From assembly GCF_014202225.1 (NCBI RefSeq), contig NZ_JACHGE010000001.1, positions 725,320 to 789,319 on the forward strand: a stretch of 64,000 nt of DNA. Direction: 5' to 3'. The DNA is from Algibacter amylolyticus (GTDB lineage: Bacteria; Bacteroidota; Bacteroidia; Flavobacteriales; Flavobacteriaceae). The position numbers were made by a program, and so were the translations under genes. Shown piece after piece: positions 14,940 to 24,901 of this stretch; positions within the stretch are counted from its first letter, which is position 1, and the number at the start of each line of letters is the position of its first letter. Under the pieces are notes generated by a model. The model was not told the origin of the DNA and searched no databases. It was given only the letters and a program-made list of their open reading frames with translations.

Positions 14940-17502
14940 TACCTTTTCGTTTAAACTACCTAGTAATATGGTGTATACTAATTCTAGCGCATCGCTAAAT
15001 CAAGTGCAAGTAGATTTTGGTAATGGATCAGGGTATCAAACCATAAATTTAAATACAACTTACCCAATTACCTATACCTCTGGAGGAGAAAAAGAACTTA
15101 AAGTAAAGTTTGTATATGCTGGAGGCACTACGCTTTACAGTCATTCTAAAATTTGGATAGATTATATTGCCCCTCAAGGTAATTATGCAGCAAGGTTTAA
15201 TGGCTTTGGAGCTACTCCGGAAATTATTGCTGGAGATGCTTGGCAAGGAATTTCTGGAGCAGCCAATGTTACCATAGAACTGGCACCTGGGCATACCCAA
15301 TTAACCAAGCCGTTGATTGTGGTTGAAGGTTTTGACCCAGATGGAAGGTTTAATTATTTTAGTTTTATCAACAGAGATGATCCTGGAGGTATCGAAGTGG
15401 ATATAAATCCAGACCCAAGTATACTCTATAGTTTAAATGAAGCCATCGAAGATGAAGATTATGATTTGGTGTTTATAGATTTTTTAAACGCTACCGATTT
15501 TATACAGCGTAATGCTTTAGTAGTAGAAGCTGTAATTGACACCGTAAATACTAGAAAAGCCGCAGCTGGCAGTACGGAGAAAAACGTTGTAATGGGTATG
15601 AGTATGGGTGGTTTGGTAGCGCGCTATGCCTTGCGGGATATGGAAATCAAATCAGAAATTCATGATACAAAATTATATATAAGCCATGATGCACCACACC
15701 AAGGCGCTAATATACCATTAGCTTATCAAGCTTTAGTAAGGCATTTAGTAGGAGAAAACATTAGCTTACCTGTATTTTTTAGCCTTTTTGATGTTAATAT
15801 TTTTGATATTACAGATATTGCTCCAGACTTGGAAGAAGGAATAGCCCTTTTACAAACCCCTGCCGCGCAACAGATGTTGCTTTACCAATTACAAGGTACA
15901 GGAGATAATGTGTCTATAAATAACAATACATTGCATAATAGTTTTATTACGGAATATAGCAACATGGGCTATCCACAACAAAATGGTATAAGAAATATTG
16001 CTATAGCTAATGGATCTGAGTGTGGTATACCAGTTGGTTTTGCAGATAATGCTACATTATTTGATGTCAATGAAACTATAGATTTACCGTATGTGATTTC
16101 CGTTTTTGCTTTAGGGACTATTAATGCATTATCGTTAAATCCTTTAAAAGTAGTATCTACATTTCTCTCTACAAATACAGATATTAAAGCCAAGTTTAAT
16201 TTAAAAGCACTCCCAAACCAAGAATCCAAAAATATTTATAAAGGGAAAATTTTCATTAAAAAGAAAGTTTTAGGGTTTATAAATATTGAAGAAGATTTAA
16301 TTGATGAGGAAAATATTAATTCTTCATCAACTATGTTACCATTTGATAATGTTAGTGGTGGTATTTATGACATTAATGAGCTAGTTACATTACCACCAAA
16401 TTTAAACGACTATCTATTAGAAGGCCAATTTAATTTTATTCCTACTTTTAGTAGTTTAGATATTGGCAGTGGTAACCAAACTATAGGTGCTGGAGATTTA
16501 AATAAAACATACTCGCCATTATCTCCGCCCAGTGCTCCAAAAAACACGCCTTTTGATAATTTTTTTACTAATGATTTAGCTAATGAGCAACATATTCAGT
16601 TTACATTAAATAATGGTAATTGGTTATTAGAAGAGCTTAGAGATAATAATGCATTTTATTCATGCGCTTCAATAGTTTGTTCTGAAACTTTAGATTTAAC
16701 TATTCTAGGAGAAAATGAAGCATGCGAATCAAATCCTGAAACGTATATTTTAGATAACTTATCGCCTAATATAACACCAAGTTGGAGCATTTCTCCTGCG
16801 GGAGGTTTTAATTTAATATCTAATAATGATGGCAGTGTCACTATTACTCCAAATGGCAGTTTCTCTGGCGAGGCAACATTAACAAGTACAATATATACTG
16901 ATTGTAATGATATTATTTTAAATAAAAATATCTTAATAGGAAAGCCATCCATAAATATCGTAAGAATCTATGAGTATTGCCAAGGTAAATACCATTACAT
17001 AAACTTTGAAGCCAATACTAATGATCCTGATGCTTCAATAAATTGGAGTTACTTCCCAATCTCGGGAGCGAATTTTTATCCAAATGGTAACACGCTAAAT
17101 GTAGAATTACCAAAATTTTATCAATCTAATTCTTTCGAACTATTTGTTACCATAACCAATAGTTGCGGTTCTAAAGGAAGTTTTTATGATGAGCCTATTA
17201 AAAAATGTGGAACATTTACTAACCAACCACCATATAGTGCTAGAATTTCTCCTAATCCTGCAAGTTCAGAGATAAATATTCTTACTACCATAGTTTCTGA
17301 AGATGAATCGAGTAAAAAATCTAAAGATGAAATAAATTTAAATTATGAAATCTATGATGTTTATGGATATAAACTATATTCAAAACAACATAAAGGCAAA
17401 TCTGTAAACATTGGAACAGAAAACCTTAAAGAAGGTTTTTATATATTAATGTTATCTGATGGAGAGGAGAAAGTCACAAAGAGTTTTATTATTAAACATT
17501 AA
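14899..17502 (+). CDS. Secreted alpha/beta-hydrolase with T9SS type A sorting domain (C-terminal part)
   Basis: The frame opens at about 14878 by continuity with the upstream part; the GTG at 14899 is only the first possible start in this frame. It contains a lipase/PGAP1-like alpha/beta-hydrolase core: KPLIVVEGFDPDGRF, the nucleophile elbow GMSMGGLVARYALRD (G-x-S-x-G) and SHDAPHQGANIPLAY. Ig/PKD-like segments follow in the second half. The C-terminus has NPASSEINI and ends YDVYGYKLYSKQ, LKEGFYILMLSDGEEKVTKSFIIKH, a type IX secretion type A sorting domain. The product should be exported and surface-attached or released. An esterase or lipase role is inferred from the fold; the substrate is unknown. 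Confidence 0.8.
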   Translation: MFAVTPLKKQLQGNTFSFKLPSNMVYTNSSASLNQVQVDFGNGSGYQTINLNTTYPITYTSGGEKELKVKFVYAGGTTLYSHSKIWIDYIAPQGNYAARFNGFGATPEIIAGDAWQGISGAANVTIELAPGHTQLTKPLIVVEGFDPDGRFNYFSFINRDDPGGIEVDINPDPSILYSLNEAIEDEDYDLVFIDFLNATDFIQRNALVVEAVIDTVNTRKAAAGSTEKNVVMGMSMGGLVARYALRDMEIKSEIHDTKLYISHDAPHQGANIPLAYQALVRHLVGENISLPVFFSLFDVNIFDITDIAPDLEEGIALLQTPAAQQMLLYQLQGTGDNVSINNNTLHNSFITEYSNMGYPQQNGIRNIAIANGSECGIPVGFADNATLFDVNETIDLPYVISVFALGTINALSLNPLKVVSTFLSTNTDIKAKFNLKALPNQESKNIYKGKIFIKKKVLGFINIEEDLIDEENINSSSTMLPFDNVSGGIYDINELVTLPPNLNDYLLEGQFNFIPTFSSLDIGSGNQTIGAGDLNKTYSPLSPPSAPKNTPFDNFFTNDLANEQHIQFTLNNGNWLLEELRDNNAFYSCASIVCSETLDLTILGENEACESNPETYILDNLSPNITPSWSISPAGGFNLISNNDGSVTITPNGSFSGEATLTSTIYTDCNDIILNKNILIGKPSINIVRIYEYCQGKYHYINFEANTNDPDASINWSYFPISGANFYPNGNTLNVELPKFYQSNSFELFVTITNSCGSKGSFYDEPIKKCGTFTNQPPYSARISPNPASSEINILTTIVSEDESSKKSKDEINLNYEIYDVYGYKLYSKQHKGKSVNIGTENLKEGFYILMLSDGEEKVTKSFIIKH

Positions 17503-17531
17503 GCTGTTTTAAGTTACAAATCGCTTTTTTT

Positions 17532-17660
17532 GCGTTAGGGATTGAAACGGCATCCTTTTAAATAGAAAAAACTGCTTTTGGGCAGTTTTTTCTATTTAAA
17601 AGATATAGTGGAAAGCGCGACCTATATCCTGAACTAAATTCAGGATATAGGTAACGCCCC
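17532..17660 (-). repeat. Dispersed element, copy E (two hairpins, also a bidirectional terminator)
   Basis: Read on the minus strand it has GGGCGTTACC, a 13-bp-stem hairpin (17621-17651), GGTCGCGCTTTCC, then a perfect 21-bp inverted repeat (17555-17575 with 17582-17602, loop TTTTGG), and CAATCCCTAACGC. The ends are those of the other copies; the second half is replaced by the long hairpin. It fills the gap between the convergent hydrolase and clpX genes and, with its A/T runs, could end both transcripts. Confidence 0.75.
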
Positions 17661-17673
17661 AATTATTAATATG

Positions 17674-18906
17674 TTATGATACTGCCTTCAGTTTCTTTAA
17701 AGTTGTTTTTGTTAACTTTTCTTCGGCATAAGCCTTAGTGACATTTAATTTCTTTTCGTTGCTACTTGGTAACTCAAACATAGCATCAGTTAAAATTTCT
17801 TCGCATAAAGAACGTAAACCTCTAGCTCCTAATTTATATTCGATAGCTTTACCAACTATAAACCCTAAGGCTCCATCAGAAATAGAGAATTCTATTTCAT
17901 CCATTTCAAACAACTTTTTGTATTGTTTTATAATGGCATTTTTAGGCTCTGTTAAAATGGCTCTTAATGTATCGGCATCCAAAGGATCCATATATGTTAA
18001 AACCGGTAGACGACCAATAATTTCTGGAATTAACCCGAAATCTTTTAGATCTTTTGGTATAATGTATTGCAGTAAATGTTCTTGATCTACAACATCATCT
18101 GACATGGAAGCACTGTAACCAACCGCTTGCATGTTTAATCGTTTAGAGATAACACGATCAATACCATCGAAAGCACCACCAGCAATAAATAAAATATTTT
18201 CTGTATTTACTTCTATAAATTTTTGGTCTGGATGTTTACGTCCTCCTTTTGGCGGAACATTTACAACGGTTCCTTCTAAAAGTTTTAATAAGGCTTGTTG
18301 TACACCTTCACCAGATACATCGCGCGTAATTGATGGGTTATCACTTTTACGTGCAATTTTATCGATCTCGTCTATAAATACAATGCCTTTTTCGGCTTTT
18401 TCTAAGTTGTAATCTGCGGCTTGTAATAAACGTGTTAAAATACTTTCTACATCTTCACCAACATAACCAGCTTCGGTTAAAACAGTAGCATCAACAATAG
18501 CTAATGGCACGTTTAACATTTTAGCAATGGTTTTTGCCATTAAGGTTTTTCCGGTACCAGTTTGCCCAACCATAATGATATTACTTTTTTGTATTTCAAT
18601 ATCATCTTTTGAAGGTGGTTGTAGTAAACGTTTGTAATGATTATATACGGCAACAGACATTACTTTTTTAGTAGCGCCTTGGCCAATAATATACTCATCA
18701 AGGAAATTTTTAATTTGTTGAGGTTTACGTAATTTTAATTCTGCAGATAAATCGCTGCTATCACTTTGTTTAGACTCTTCTATTACAATACCATGTGCTT
18801 GCTCAATACATCTATCGCAGATGTGAGCATCTAAGCCTGCTATTAACAAGTTAGTTTCAGGTTTTTTACGACCGCAAAACGAACATTCTAATTCTTCCTT
18901 TGCCAT
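17674..18906 (-). CDS. clpX: ATP-dependent Clp protease ATP-binding subunit ClpX
   Basis: AAA+ unfoldase of 410 residues that feeds substrates to ClpP. The N-terminal C4 zinc domain has Cys8/Cys11 and Cys30/Cys33 ([15 protein letters not shown]). The ATPase core has Walker A GQTGTGKT, Walker B VFIDEIDK, the pore loop GYVGED and sensor region GARGLRS. The length is normal. It is 71 bp downstream of clpP in the classical tig-clpP-clpX order, and ends at a region with strong hairpins. Confidence 0.98.
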   Translation of the reverse strand: MAKEELECSFCGRKKPETNLLIAGLDAHICDRCIEQAHGIVIEESKQSDSSDLSAELKLRKPQQIKNFLDEYIIGQGATKKVMSVAVYNHYKRLLQPPSKDDIEIQKSNIIMVGQTGTGKTLMAKTIAKMLNVPLAIVDATVLTEAGYVGEDVESILTRLLQAADYNLEKAEKGIVFIDEIDKIARKSDNPSITRDVSGEGVQQALLKLLEGTVVNVPPKGGRKHPDQKFIEVNTENILFIAGGAFDGIDRVISKRLNMQAVGYSASMSDDVVDQEHLLQYIIPKDLKDFGLIPEIIGRLPVLTYMDPLDADTLRAILTEPKNAIIKQYKKLFEMDEIEFSISDGALGFIVGKAIEYKLGARGLRSLCEEILTDAMFELPSSNEKKLNVTKAYAEEKLTKTTLKKLKAVS

Positions 18907-18977
18907 TAATCTTATTATTTTTTTGGAGGGAAAGGTTCTAAATACCTCTCTAACAATTCTTTAAAATTACAAATAAT

Positions 18978-19652
18978 TTATTTGCGAGCCAAAATTTCGT
19001 CAATCATACCGTATTCTTTGGCCTTATCAGACTTCATCCAGTAGTCTCTATCACTATCTGCATATACTTTGTCGTAATCCTGCCCCGAATGCTTACTTAT
19101 AATTTTATATAGTTCTTCTTTAAGAATTAAAATCTCGCGAGCCGTAATCTCAATATCACTAGCTTGCCCTTGTGCACCACCTAATGGTTGGTGAATCATT
19201 ACTCTAGAGTGTGTTAAGCCACTACGTTTACCTTTTGCACCTGCACATAATAAAACGGCTCCCATTGAAGCTGCCATTCCTGTACAAATAGTGGCTACAT
19301 CTGGCTTAATAAATTGCATCGTATCATAAATACCTAAACCTGCATAAACGCTACCTCCTGGAGAATTAATGTAGATTTGAATATCCTTGTTCGCATCTGT
19401 ACTTTCTAAAAACAAAAGTTGAGCTTGTACAATATTGGCTACTTGATCATTAATTCCGGTGCCAAGAAAAATAATTCTATCCATCATTAGACGCGAAAAC
19501 ACATCAAAAACGGCAATATTCATTTGGCGTTCTTCTATAATGTTTGGTGTTAAGTTGGTAGGGTACATGCTACTAATAATCTTATTGTAATACGTACTGC
19601 TTATCCCTTGATCTTTTATCGCGAATTTTTCAAATTCTTTAGCGTAATCCAT
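18978..19652 (-). CDS. clpP: ATP-dependent Clp protease proteolytic subunit ClpP
   Basis: Serine peptidase of 224 residues with the catalytic Ser129 (GMAASMGA), His154 (MIHQP) and an Asp near residue 200 that completes the triad. It shows [18 protein letters not shown] at the substrate-binding strand. The N-terminus is about 30 residues longer than E. coli mature ClpP and may include a propeptide. It lies between tig and clpX. Confidence 0.98.
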   Translation of the reverse strand: MDYAKEFEKFAIKDQGISSTYYNKIISSMYPTNLTPNIIEERQMNIAVFDVFSRLMMDRIIFLGTGINDQVANIVQAQLLFLESTDANKDIQIYINSPGGSVYAGLGIYDTMQFIKPDVATICTGMAASMGAVLLCAGAKGKRSGLTHSRVMIHQPLGGAQGQASDIEITAREILILKEELYKIISKHSGQDYDKVYADSDRDYWMKSDKAKEYGMIDEILARK

Positions 19653-19738
19653 AATCTTTTCTAAATTTTATGTGCTAAACTCTTGACTTACATGTAAGTG
19701 AGCTTATGAAAATTAAATTAAAACTTCTTTTTGAATAA

Positions 19739-19772
19739 AAAAGCGCTTAAACCCGCAGATTTAAGCGCTTAA
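19739..19772 (-). terminator. Terminator after tig
   Basis: AAGCGCTTAAA pairs with TTTAAGCGCTT around a loop of about 8-9 nt and is followed on the minus strand by TTTTTTATT. It lies between the tig stop and clpP, so clpP-clpX may be expressed partly by read-through or from another promoter. Confidence 0.8.
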
Positions 19773-19793
19773 ATATAAGCAATTTTAATTTAT

Positions 19794-21122
19794 TTATTTG
19801 TCGCCGTACACTTCTTTAACAAAGTTTTCGTAACTTAATTCTTTAACCTTAAGATTTGCTTTTTCTTTATAAACATTTAGTAATTTTTGACTTACTAACT
19901 GCTCTGAGATACGACGTGCCTCATCTTGATTTCCTAATACACGTGCAGCAATATCATCTAATTCTTTATCAGAAGGGTTCATTTGACCAAATTGAGCCAT
20001 TTGACCTTTAATCATTTCTCTGGCATGACCTTTAATGTCTTCCATGGTTACTTGCACATTGTTAGCTTCGATTAATTTACCTTCAATTAACTGGTAACGT
20101 AAGCTTTTTTCAGACTTTTCGTATTCTTCTTTAGCTTGTTCTGCATCCATTTCTTTTTCGCCAGCAGTTTGCATCCACTTCGTTAAAAATTCTGCAGGTA
20201 AATCGAATTTTGTGTTTTCTACTAAATACTCAGTAACGTCGTTTAGTAACTTTTGATCGGCTTGTTGCACGAATTGCTTTTCAGCATCTTCTTTAATTTT
20301 TGCTTTAAGCTCGCTTACAGAGGTTACTCCATCTTTACCAAAAAGTTTATCAAATAACTCTTGATCTAAATCTGCTAACTCACGTTTGTTAATTTCAGTA
20401 ATTGTAAAGTTTACTTCAATATCTAAACCGTGAACATCATCATGACCTAGTTTTAAGGCGTGCATTAAATCGTGATCATCTTCAAAAAGACCTTTAGTTT
20501 TTAATGTAATAACATCGCCAGCTTTAGCACCAATAAATTGTTTTGCAGTTGATTTGCCTTTAAATTTATCTAATGTTAGTGTTACAGTGTTGTTTATTTC
20601 TTTTTCTTCGTTTGTGTAAGCTCCAGTGATTTCGCTATCTGCTTCAACAACATCTTGAGATACTAATTTTCCGTATTGTTTTTGAATACGTTCAATTTGC
20701 TCATCAATCATTTTATCATCAGCAACAATGTTGTATTGTGTGATTGCTTTTTTGCCTTTTAATTCAACTTCAAATTCTGGTGCAAGACCCAATTCAAATT
20801 CAAATGAAAATTTATCAGCATTCCAATCAATCTCATCTTGAGTTTTTGGTAATGGTTGTCCAAGAACATCTAATTTTTCTTCAGTTAAATACTTGTTTAA
20901 AGCATCTTGTAATAGTTTGTTAACTTCGTCAACTAAAACAGCTTTACCGTATTGTTTTTTTACCATACCCATTGGCACATGTCCTTTTCTAAATCCAGGA
21001 ATGTTTGCTGTTTTACGGTAATCTACCAATATTTTTTCAACCTTATCGCTATAATCTTCTTTAGCGATATCTACTTTTACTACAGCATTTAATGCATCAA
21101 CGTTTTCTCTTGTAATATTCAT
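19794..21122 (-). CDS. tig: Trigger factor
   Basis: Ribosome-associated chaperone of 442 residues. The N-terminal ribosome-binding domain includes IPGFRKGHVP, close to the signature GFRxGxxP. The middle FKBP-like PPIase domain is present (about 150-250; QFIGAKAGD, HDLMHALKLGHDDVHGLDIEV) but looks degenerate. The C-terminal arms are rich in Lys/Glu. It catches nascent chains at the ribosome exit. It has a strong promoter upstream and its own terminator, followed by clpP and clpX. Confidence 0.96.
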   Translation of the reverse strand: MNITRENVDALNAVVKVDIAKEDYSDKVEKILVDYRKTANIPGFRKGHVPMGMVKKQYGKAVLVDEVNKLLQDALNKYLTEEKLDVLGQPLPKTQDEIDWNADKFSFEFELGLAPEFEVELKGKKAITQYNIVADDKMIDEQIERIQKQYGKLVSQDVVEADSEITGAYTNEEKEINNTVTLTLDKFKGKSTAKQFIGAKAGDVITLKTKGLFEDDHDLMHALKLGHDDVHGLDIEVNFTITEINKRELADLDQELFDKLFGKDGVTSVSELKAKIKEDAEKQFVQQADQKLLNDVTEYLVENTKFDLPAEFLTKWMQTAGEKEMDAEQAKEEYEKSEKSLRYQLIEGKLIEANNVQVTMEDIKGHAREMIKGQMAQFGQMNPSDKELDDIAARVLGNQDEARRISEQLVSQKLLNVYKEKANLKVKELSYENFVKEVYGDK

Positions 21123-21208
21123 TTTAAATGATATAAAGCCTTAAATCAGGCATTTAACAATAAAGGTTTGTTTTAAAACCTGCAATTTTTGTTACCAAAA
21201 TTGGGATG

Positions 21209-21239
21209 CAAAAATAGTATATTTTTACATCCTAACAAA
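21209..21239 (-). promoter_or_regulatory. Promoter of tig
   Basis: On the minus strand TTTG (21239-21236) and TATTTTTG (21216-21209) are separated by exactly 19 bp, matching the Bacteroidota promoter. It lies about 87 bp before the tig ATG. Confidence 0.72.
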
Positions 21240-21273
21240 GTTTTTAATTACTTGATTTACAATAGCTGTTTAA

Positions 21274-21621
21274 CTACTTTTTATCGGTTTGAAGTAAAGA
21301 CTGTAAAATTGATTGAAGTATAGATAGTAAGATGCTAAACAGGATGGCCCACCAAATGCTATCTACAGAAAATCCATCAATAAATTCATCTGCTAAAAGT
21401 ATCATTACCCCATTAATAACTAATAGAAATAATCCTAAAGTTAGTATGGTTGCAGGTAAAGTTAAAAGGACCAATAGTGGTTTAACTAAAAGGTTTAAGA
21501 TAGATAGTACGACTGCTACAATAATTGCAGTTACATAACCATCTACTTGCACACCAGATAATAGGTTAGCCAAAGCAAATACAGCTACGGCATTTAGTAA
21601 TAGTCTTAAAATTAAATTCAT
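21274..21621 (-). CDS. Small four-helix membrane protein of the phage-holin_4_2 family
   Basis: 115 residues with four closely packed transmembrane helices (about 3-22, 27-47, 50-75 and 87-110). The string LLVKPLLVLLTLPATILTLG is the conserved core of the widespread 'membrane protein of 4 TMS' family, often labelled phage holin. Despite the name there are no phage or lysis genes nearby, so it is more likely a housekeeping envelope protein of unknown role. It starts 10 bp after the hydrolase gene and is probably cotranscribed with pdxJ. Confidence 0.85.
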   Translation of the reverse strand: MNLILRLLLNAVAVFALANLLSGVQVDGYVTAIIVAVVLSILNLLVKPLLVLLTLPATILTLGLFLLVINGVMILLADEFIDGFSVDSIWWAILFSILLSILQSILQSLLQTDKK

Positions 21622-21631
21622 AATTGATATT

Positions 21632-22402
21632 TTAATTTGAATTTACAAAATTAATTACAGCTTTCGAAAAATCTTTAGGGTTTTCGGCGTGTAACCAATG
21701 TCCAGCGTTGGAGATGGTAGTAATATCAGCCTTTGGGAAATGATTTTTAATTATTGCTTCATCGCCAACACCAATATATTCAGATCGATCTCCGCGTAAA
21801 AACACAGTGTCTTTTTCAAACCTGGCGTAACTAGGTAAGGATTCGCCAACCTCGGCAACTTCTTGTTTTAAAACCTCTAAGTTAATTCGTAAAGCCAATT
21901 TTCCTTTTTCAATCCAGTATAGGTTTTTTAGTAAAAACATACGTGTTCCAACGTCGGAAACGTAACGACTTAAAGCTTTGTCTGCTTCGGTTCTAGATTT
22001 AATAGTATCGAAATTTAAAGCGCTTAAGCCTTCTAGAATAGCATCATGATGTACTGGGTAGAATCTAGGAGAAATATCGGCAACTATTAGTTTTGAAACT
22101 AGTTCTGGGTATATTGTAGAAAATAACATGGCTGTTTTGCCTCCCATAGAATGACCTAGTAAAACAATATTAGATAAATTATGTGCATCACAATACTGCT
22201 TTAAATCTTCGGCTAAAACCTCATAATTAAAAGCATCATCATGGAAACTACGACCATGATTACGTTGGTCTACTAAATGCACTTGGTAACCAAGTTCGCT
22301 AAATTGAGTTCCTAGGGTTTTCCAGTTATCGCTCATGCCTAAAAAGCCATGAAGAATAATAAATGGTTTTCCTTCTCCTAAAATGTTTGAGTGTAAAAGC
22401 AT
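21632..22402 (-). CDS. Alpha/beta-hydrolase (YbfF-like esterase)
   Basis: 256-residue cytoplasmic hydrolase. It has the oxyanion-hole motif LHGFLG (about 18-23), VDQRNHGRS, the nucleophile elbow GHSMGGKTAM (G-x-S-x-G), and the C-terminal His in NAGHWLHAENP. The order and lengths fit the YbfF/abhydrolase-11 family, which cleaves acyl-CoA and short esters in vitro; the physiological substrate is unknown. Its ATG shares one base with the pdxJ stop, so the two are translationally coupled. Confidence 0.9.
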   Translation of the reverse strand: MLLHSNILGEGKPFIILHGFLGMSDNWKTLGTQFSELGYQVHLVDQRNHGRSFHDDAFNYEVLAEDLKQYCDAHNLSNIVLLGHSMGGKTAMLFSTIYPELVSKLIVADISPRFYPVHHDAILEGLSALNFDTIKSRTEADKALSRYVSDVGTRMFLLKNLYWIEKGKLALRINLEVLKQEVAEVGESLPSYARFEKDTVFLRGDRSEYIGVGDEAIIKNHFPKADITTISNAGHWLHAENPKDFSKAVINFVNSN

Positions 22403-23115
22403 TATTTTAATTTATGTAAATACATTTGTATAACGTTCTCGATACCTAAGTATAAACTTTCAGCAATTAAAGCGTGTCCTATAGATACTTCTAATAAACC
22501 AGGAATATTTTCTTTAAAAAACTGGATGTTATCTAAAGATAAATCATGGCCTGCATTAATACCTAAACCTAAGCTATTTGCTAATTTAGAGCTTTCAATG
22601 TAGGGCGCAATATCATCTTTAATTCCTAAACTGTATTGGTGTGCAAAGGCTTCGGTGTATAATTCAATTCTATCGGTTCCGGTGGCTTTAGCGCCTTCAA
22701 TTTGCTCTAAAATAGGATCTACAAAAATGGAAGTTCTTATGCCGTTGTTTTGGAATTCCTTAATAACATCAACCAGGAAATCTTTATGTTTAATGGTGTC
22801 CCAACCAGCGTTACTAGTTATAGCATCAACCGCATCTGGCACTAAAGTAACCTGTGTTGGTTTAACCTCTAAAACCAAATTCATAAAAGATTCAATAGGG
22901 TTGCCTTCAATATTATATTCTGTGTAAACCTCCGGTTTTAAATCGCGTGCATCTTGATAACGAATATGTCTTTCGTCTGGTCTTGGGTGTATGGTAACAC
23001 CTTCGGCGCCAAAACGCTGTACATCTTTTGCAAATTCAACAACATTAGGCACATCGCCACCTCTAGAATTTCTTAAAGTCGCAATTTTATTAATATTAAC
23101 ACTTAACTTAGTCAT
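22402..23115 (-). CDS. pdxJ: Pyridoxine 5'-phosphate synthase
   Basis: 237 residues, the usual PdxJ length. It condenses 1-deoxyxylulose 5-phosphate with the PdxA product to make pyridoxine 5'-phosphate. Recognisable blocks are LSVNINKIATLRNSRG, GAEGVTIHPRPDERHI, TLVPD and GLGINAGHDLSLDN; the last is a PdxJ hallmark. It is the first gene of a minus-strand operon with the esterase-like and four-helix proteins. Confidence 0.97.
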   Translation of the reverse strand: MTKLSVNINKIATLRNSRGGDVPNVVEFAKDVQRFGAEGVTIHPRPDERHIRYQDARDLKPEVYTEYNIEGNPIESFMNLVLEVKPTQVTLVPDAVDAITSNAGWDTIKHKDFLVDVIKEFQNNGIRTSIFVDPILEQIEGAKATGTDRIELYTEAFAHQYSLGIKDDIAPYIESSKLANSLGLGINAGHDLSLDNIQFFKENIPGLLEVSIGHALIAESLYLGIENVIQMYLHKLK

Positions 23116-23340
23116 CTAACAAATTTTAAAATAGAATGTATTTGAAATTTTTTAATTTAAGAAAACCTCAAATTAATTGTACAAAAATACAAAGTAGAAC
23201 AGCCATAGATACTATTTTTTTGATTAATTTGCAGTTCTATAAAGGATTGCAACAAAATACGCTTTTCAATAAATTACAGTTAGAATTTATCAGTGTAAAT
23301 CAAATACATTTTATAGTATTAATAAAATAGGAGTTACAAA

Positions 23341-24000
23341 ATGAAACTTTCAGAGCTTATTATAAACGACATAACGCCATTAAGCAACCAGAGTGAAACA
23401 AGCGATTTAAAACAATTGTTTAATCAGCTTACGTACTCGCATATTCCGGTTAAAAACGAAAATGGTGCCTATATGGGCTGTTTTTCAGATACTGATGCGC
23501 ATTGTTTTGATAGTGAAAAAGCTATTGAAACCTATTTGTATGCTTTAGAAGATTTTTATGTTAGAAGCAACACTCTTTGGTTAGATGTTTTAGAAGCCTT
23601 TGCGGTAAATTCGGCCAATATTATGCCAGTTTTAAATGAGCAAAACGAGTATTTAGGCTATTATGAACTTAACGACGTAATTAGTTTATTTAGCGAATCT
23701 CCTTTTTTCTCTGAAGCAGGAGGTATTCTAGTAGTCGAAAAAGGAATTAACGATTATTCGTTTAGCGAAATTAGCCAGATTGTAGAGTCTAACGATGGTA
23801 AACTATTAGGAGCCTTTGTTTCTAAAATGAATACCGACCTAGTTCAAGTCACTTTAAAAATAGGAAACACTGGACTAAACGAAATTATTCAAACCTTTCG
23901 TAGGTACAGCTATAATATAGTGTCTGGCCACGAAGAAGATGGTTATATTGAAACCTTAAAGGAGCGATCAGATTATTTAAACAAATATTTAAACATGTAA
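23341..24000 (+). CDS. CBS domain protein
   Basis: 219-residue soluble protein with two CBS-type domains in the first half (about 5-60 and 70-125; ISHIPVKNENG-like and IMPVLNEQNEYLGYYELNDVI) and a C-terminal ACT-like alpha/beta region (about 125-205; GGILVVEKGINDYSFSEISQIVESNDGKLLG). It has no catalytic domain, so it may be a small regulator that binds adenine nucleotides. It lies 9 bp upstream of nadK, and I recall the pair as common in flavobacteria, which hints at a link to nucleotide status (inference). Confidence 0.85.
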   Translation: MKLSELIINDITPLSNQSETSDLKQLFNQLTYSHIPVKNENGAYMGCFSDTDAHCFDSEKAIETYLYALEDFYVRSNTLWLDVLEAFAVNSANIMPVLNEQNEYLGYYELNDVISLFSESPFFSEAGGILVVEKGINDYSFSEISQIVESNDGKLLGAFVSKMNTDLVQVTLKIGNTGLNEIIQTFRRYSYNIVSGHEEDGYIETLKERSDYLNKYLNM

Positions 24001-24009
24001 TTTTAATTT

Positions 24010-24897
24010 ATGAAGGTTGCCATTTTCGGAAGATATTATAATACCACAACACCAAAATCTGTTGAAACCCTATTTAATTATCTTGAAAACCAAGGTATCG
24101 AAGCTTATATCGAAACTGAATTTCATAAATTAATAGATAAGGAGTCTCATGCTATTGAGGATTATCACAAATATAAAACCTTTACAGAACTCGATCCAAG
24201 TTTCGATCTTCTGGTAAGTATAGGTGGCGATGGAACCATCTTAAGAGCGACCATGTTTGTAAAAGATATGGGTATTCCAATTATTGGAATAAATACAGGT
24301 CGTTTAGGTTTTTTGGCAACCATTCAAGTAGATGCAATCGAAAAAGCCATTCAAAATATAATCGATGGTAAATATCGCATATCCGAACGCAGTTTATTAA
24401 CCGTCGAAACATCGTCGGGCAATAAAGATATCGAGGCCATGAGTTTTGCACTAAACGAAATATCGGTAAGTCGTAAAAACACCACGGCAATGATAACTAT
24501 CGATACTTATTTAGACGATGAATTTTTAAATTCCTATTGGAGCGATGGTTTAATTGTATCCACACCAACAGGTTCAACAGGCTACTCGTTAAGTTGCGGC
24601 GGACCCGTAATAACACCAGGTTCAAGTAGTTTTGTGTTAACTCCAATAGCACCACATAATTTAAGTGCGCGCCCGCTTGTTATCCCAGATTCAACCGAGG
24701 TGCATTTAAGAGTTCATGGTCGCGAAAAACAACATTTAATATCTCTAGACTCTAGAATTGCAACTTTAGATAATGGAACGCTTATTAAAATTAAGAAAGC
24801 CGATTTTAAAATTAAAATGATCGATTTATTAGACGAAAGCTTTCTAGACACCCTCCGAAAAAAGCTCCTTTGGGGCGAAGATAAACGTAATAAATAA
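24010..24897 (+). CDS. nadK: NAD kinase
   Basis: Makes NADP from NAD with ATP. 295 residues, normal for NadK. The diagnostic GGDGT is at about residue 76 (SIGGDGTILRA), followed by GINTGRLGFLA and the second signature TPTGSTGYSLSCGGPV. It is cotranscribed with the CBS protein 9 bp upstream. The gene ends just before repeat copy B. Confidence 0.97.
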   Translation: MKVAIFGRYYNTTTPKSVETLFNYLENQGIEAYIETEFHKLIDKESHAIEDYHKYKTFTELDPSFDLLVSIGGDGTILRATMFVKDMGIPIIGINTGRLGFLATIQVDAIEKAIQNIIDGKYRISERSLLTVETSSGNKDIEAMSFALNEISVSRKNTTAMITIDTYLDDEFLNSYWSDGLIVSTPTGSTGYSLSCGGPVITPGSSSFVLTPIAPHNLSARPLVIPDSTEVHLRVHGREKQHLISLDSRIATLDNGTLIKIKKADFKIKMIDLLDESFLDTLRKKLLWGEDKRNK

Positions 24898-24901
24898 GTT
24901 T

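Noticed and set aside
21274-21621. Prophage remnant suggested by a holin-like protein
   Set aside because: This four-helix family is chromosomal and widespread; no phage genes are nearby and the gene is in an operon with pdxJ.
23136-23330. 64-residue frame between pdxJ and the CBS gene
   Set aside because: AT-rich, no signal or domain pattern, lies in a divergent promoter region.
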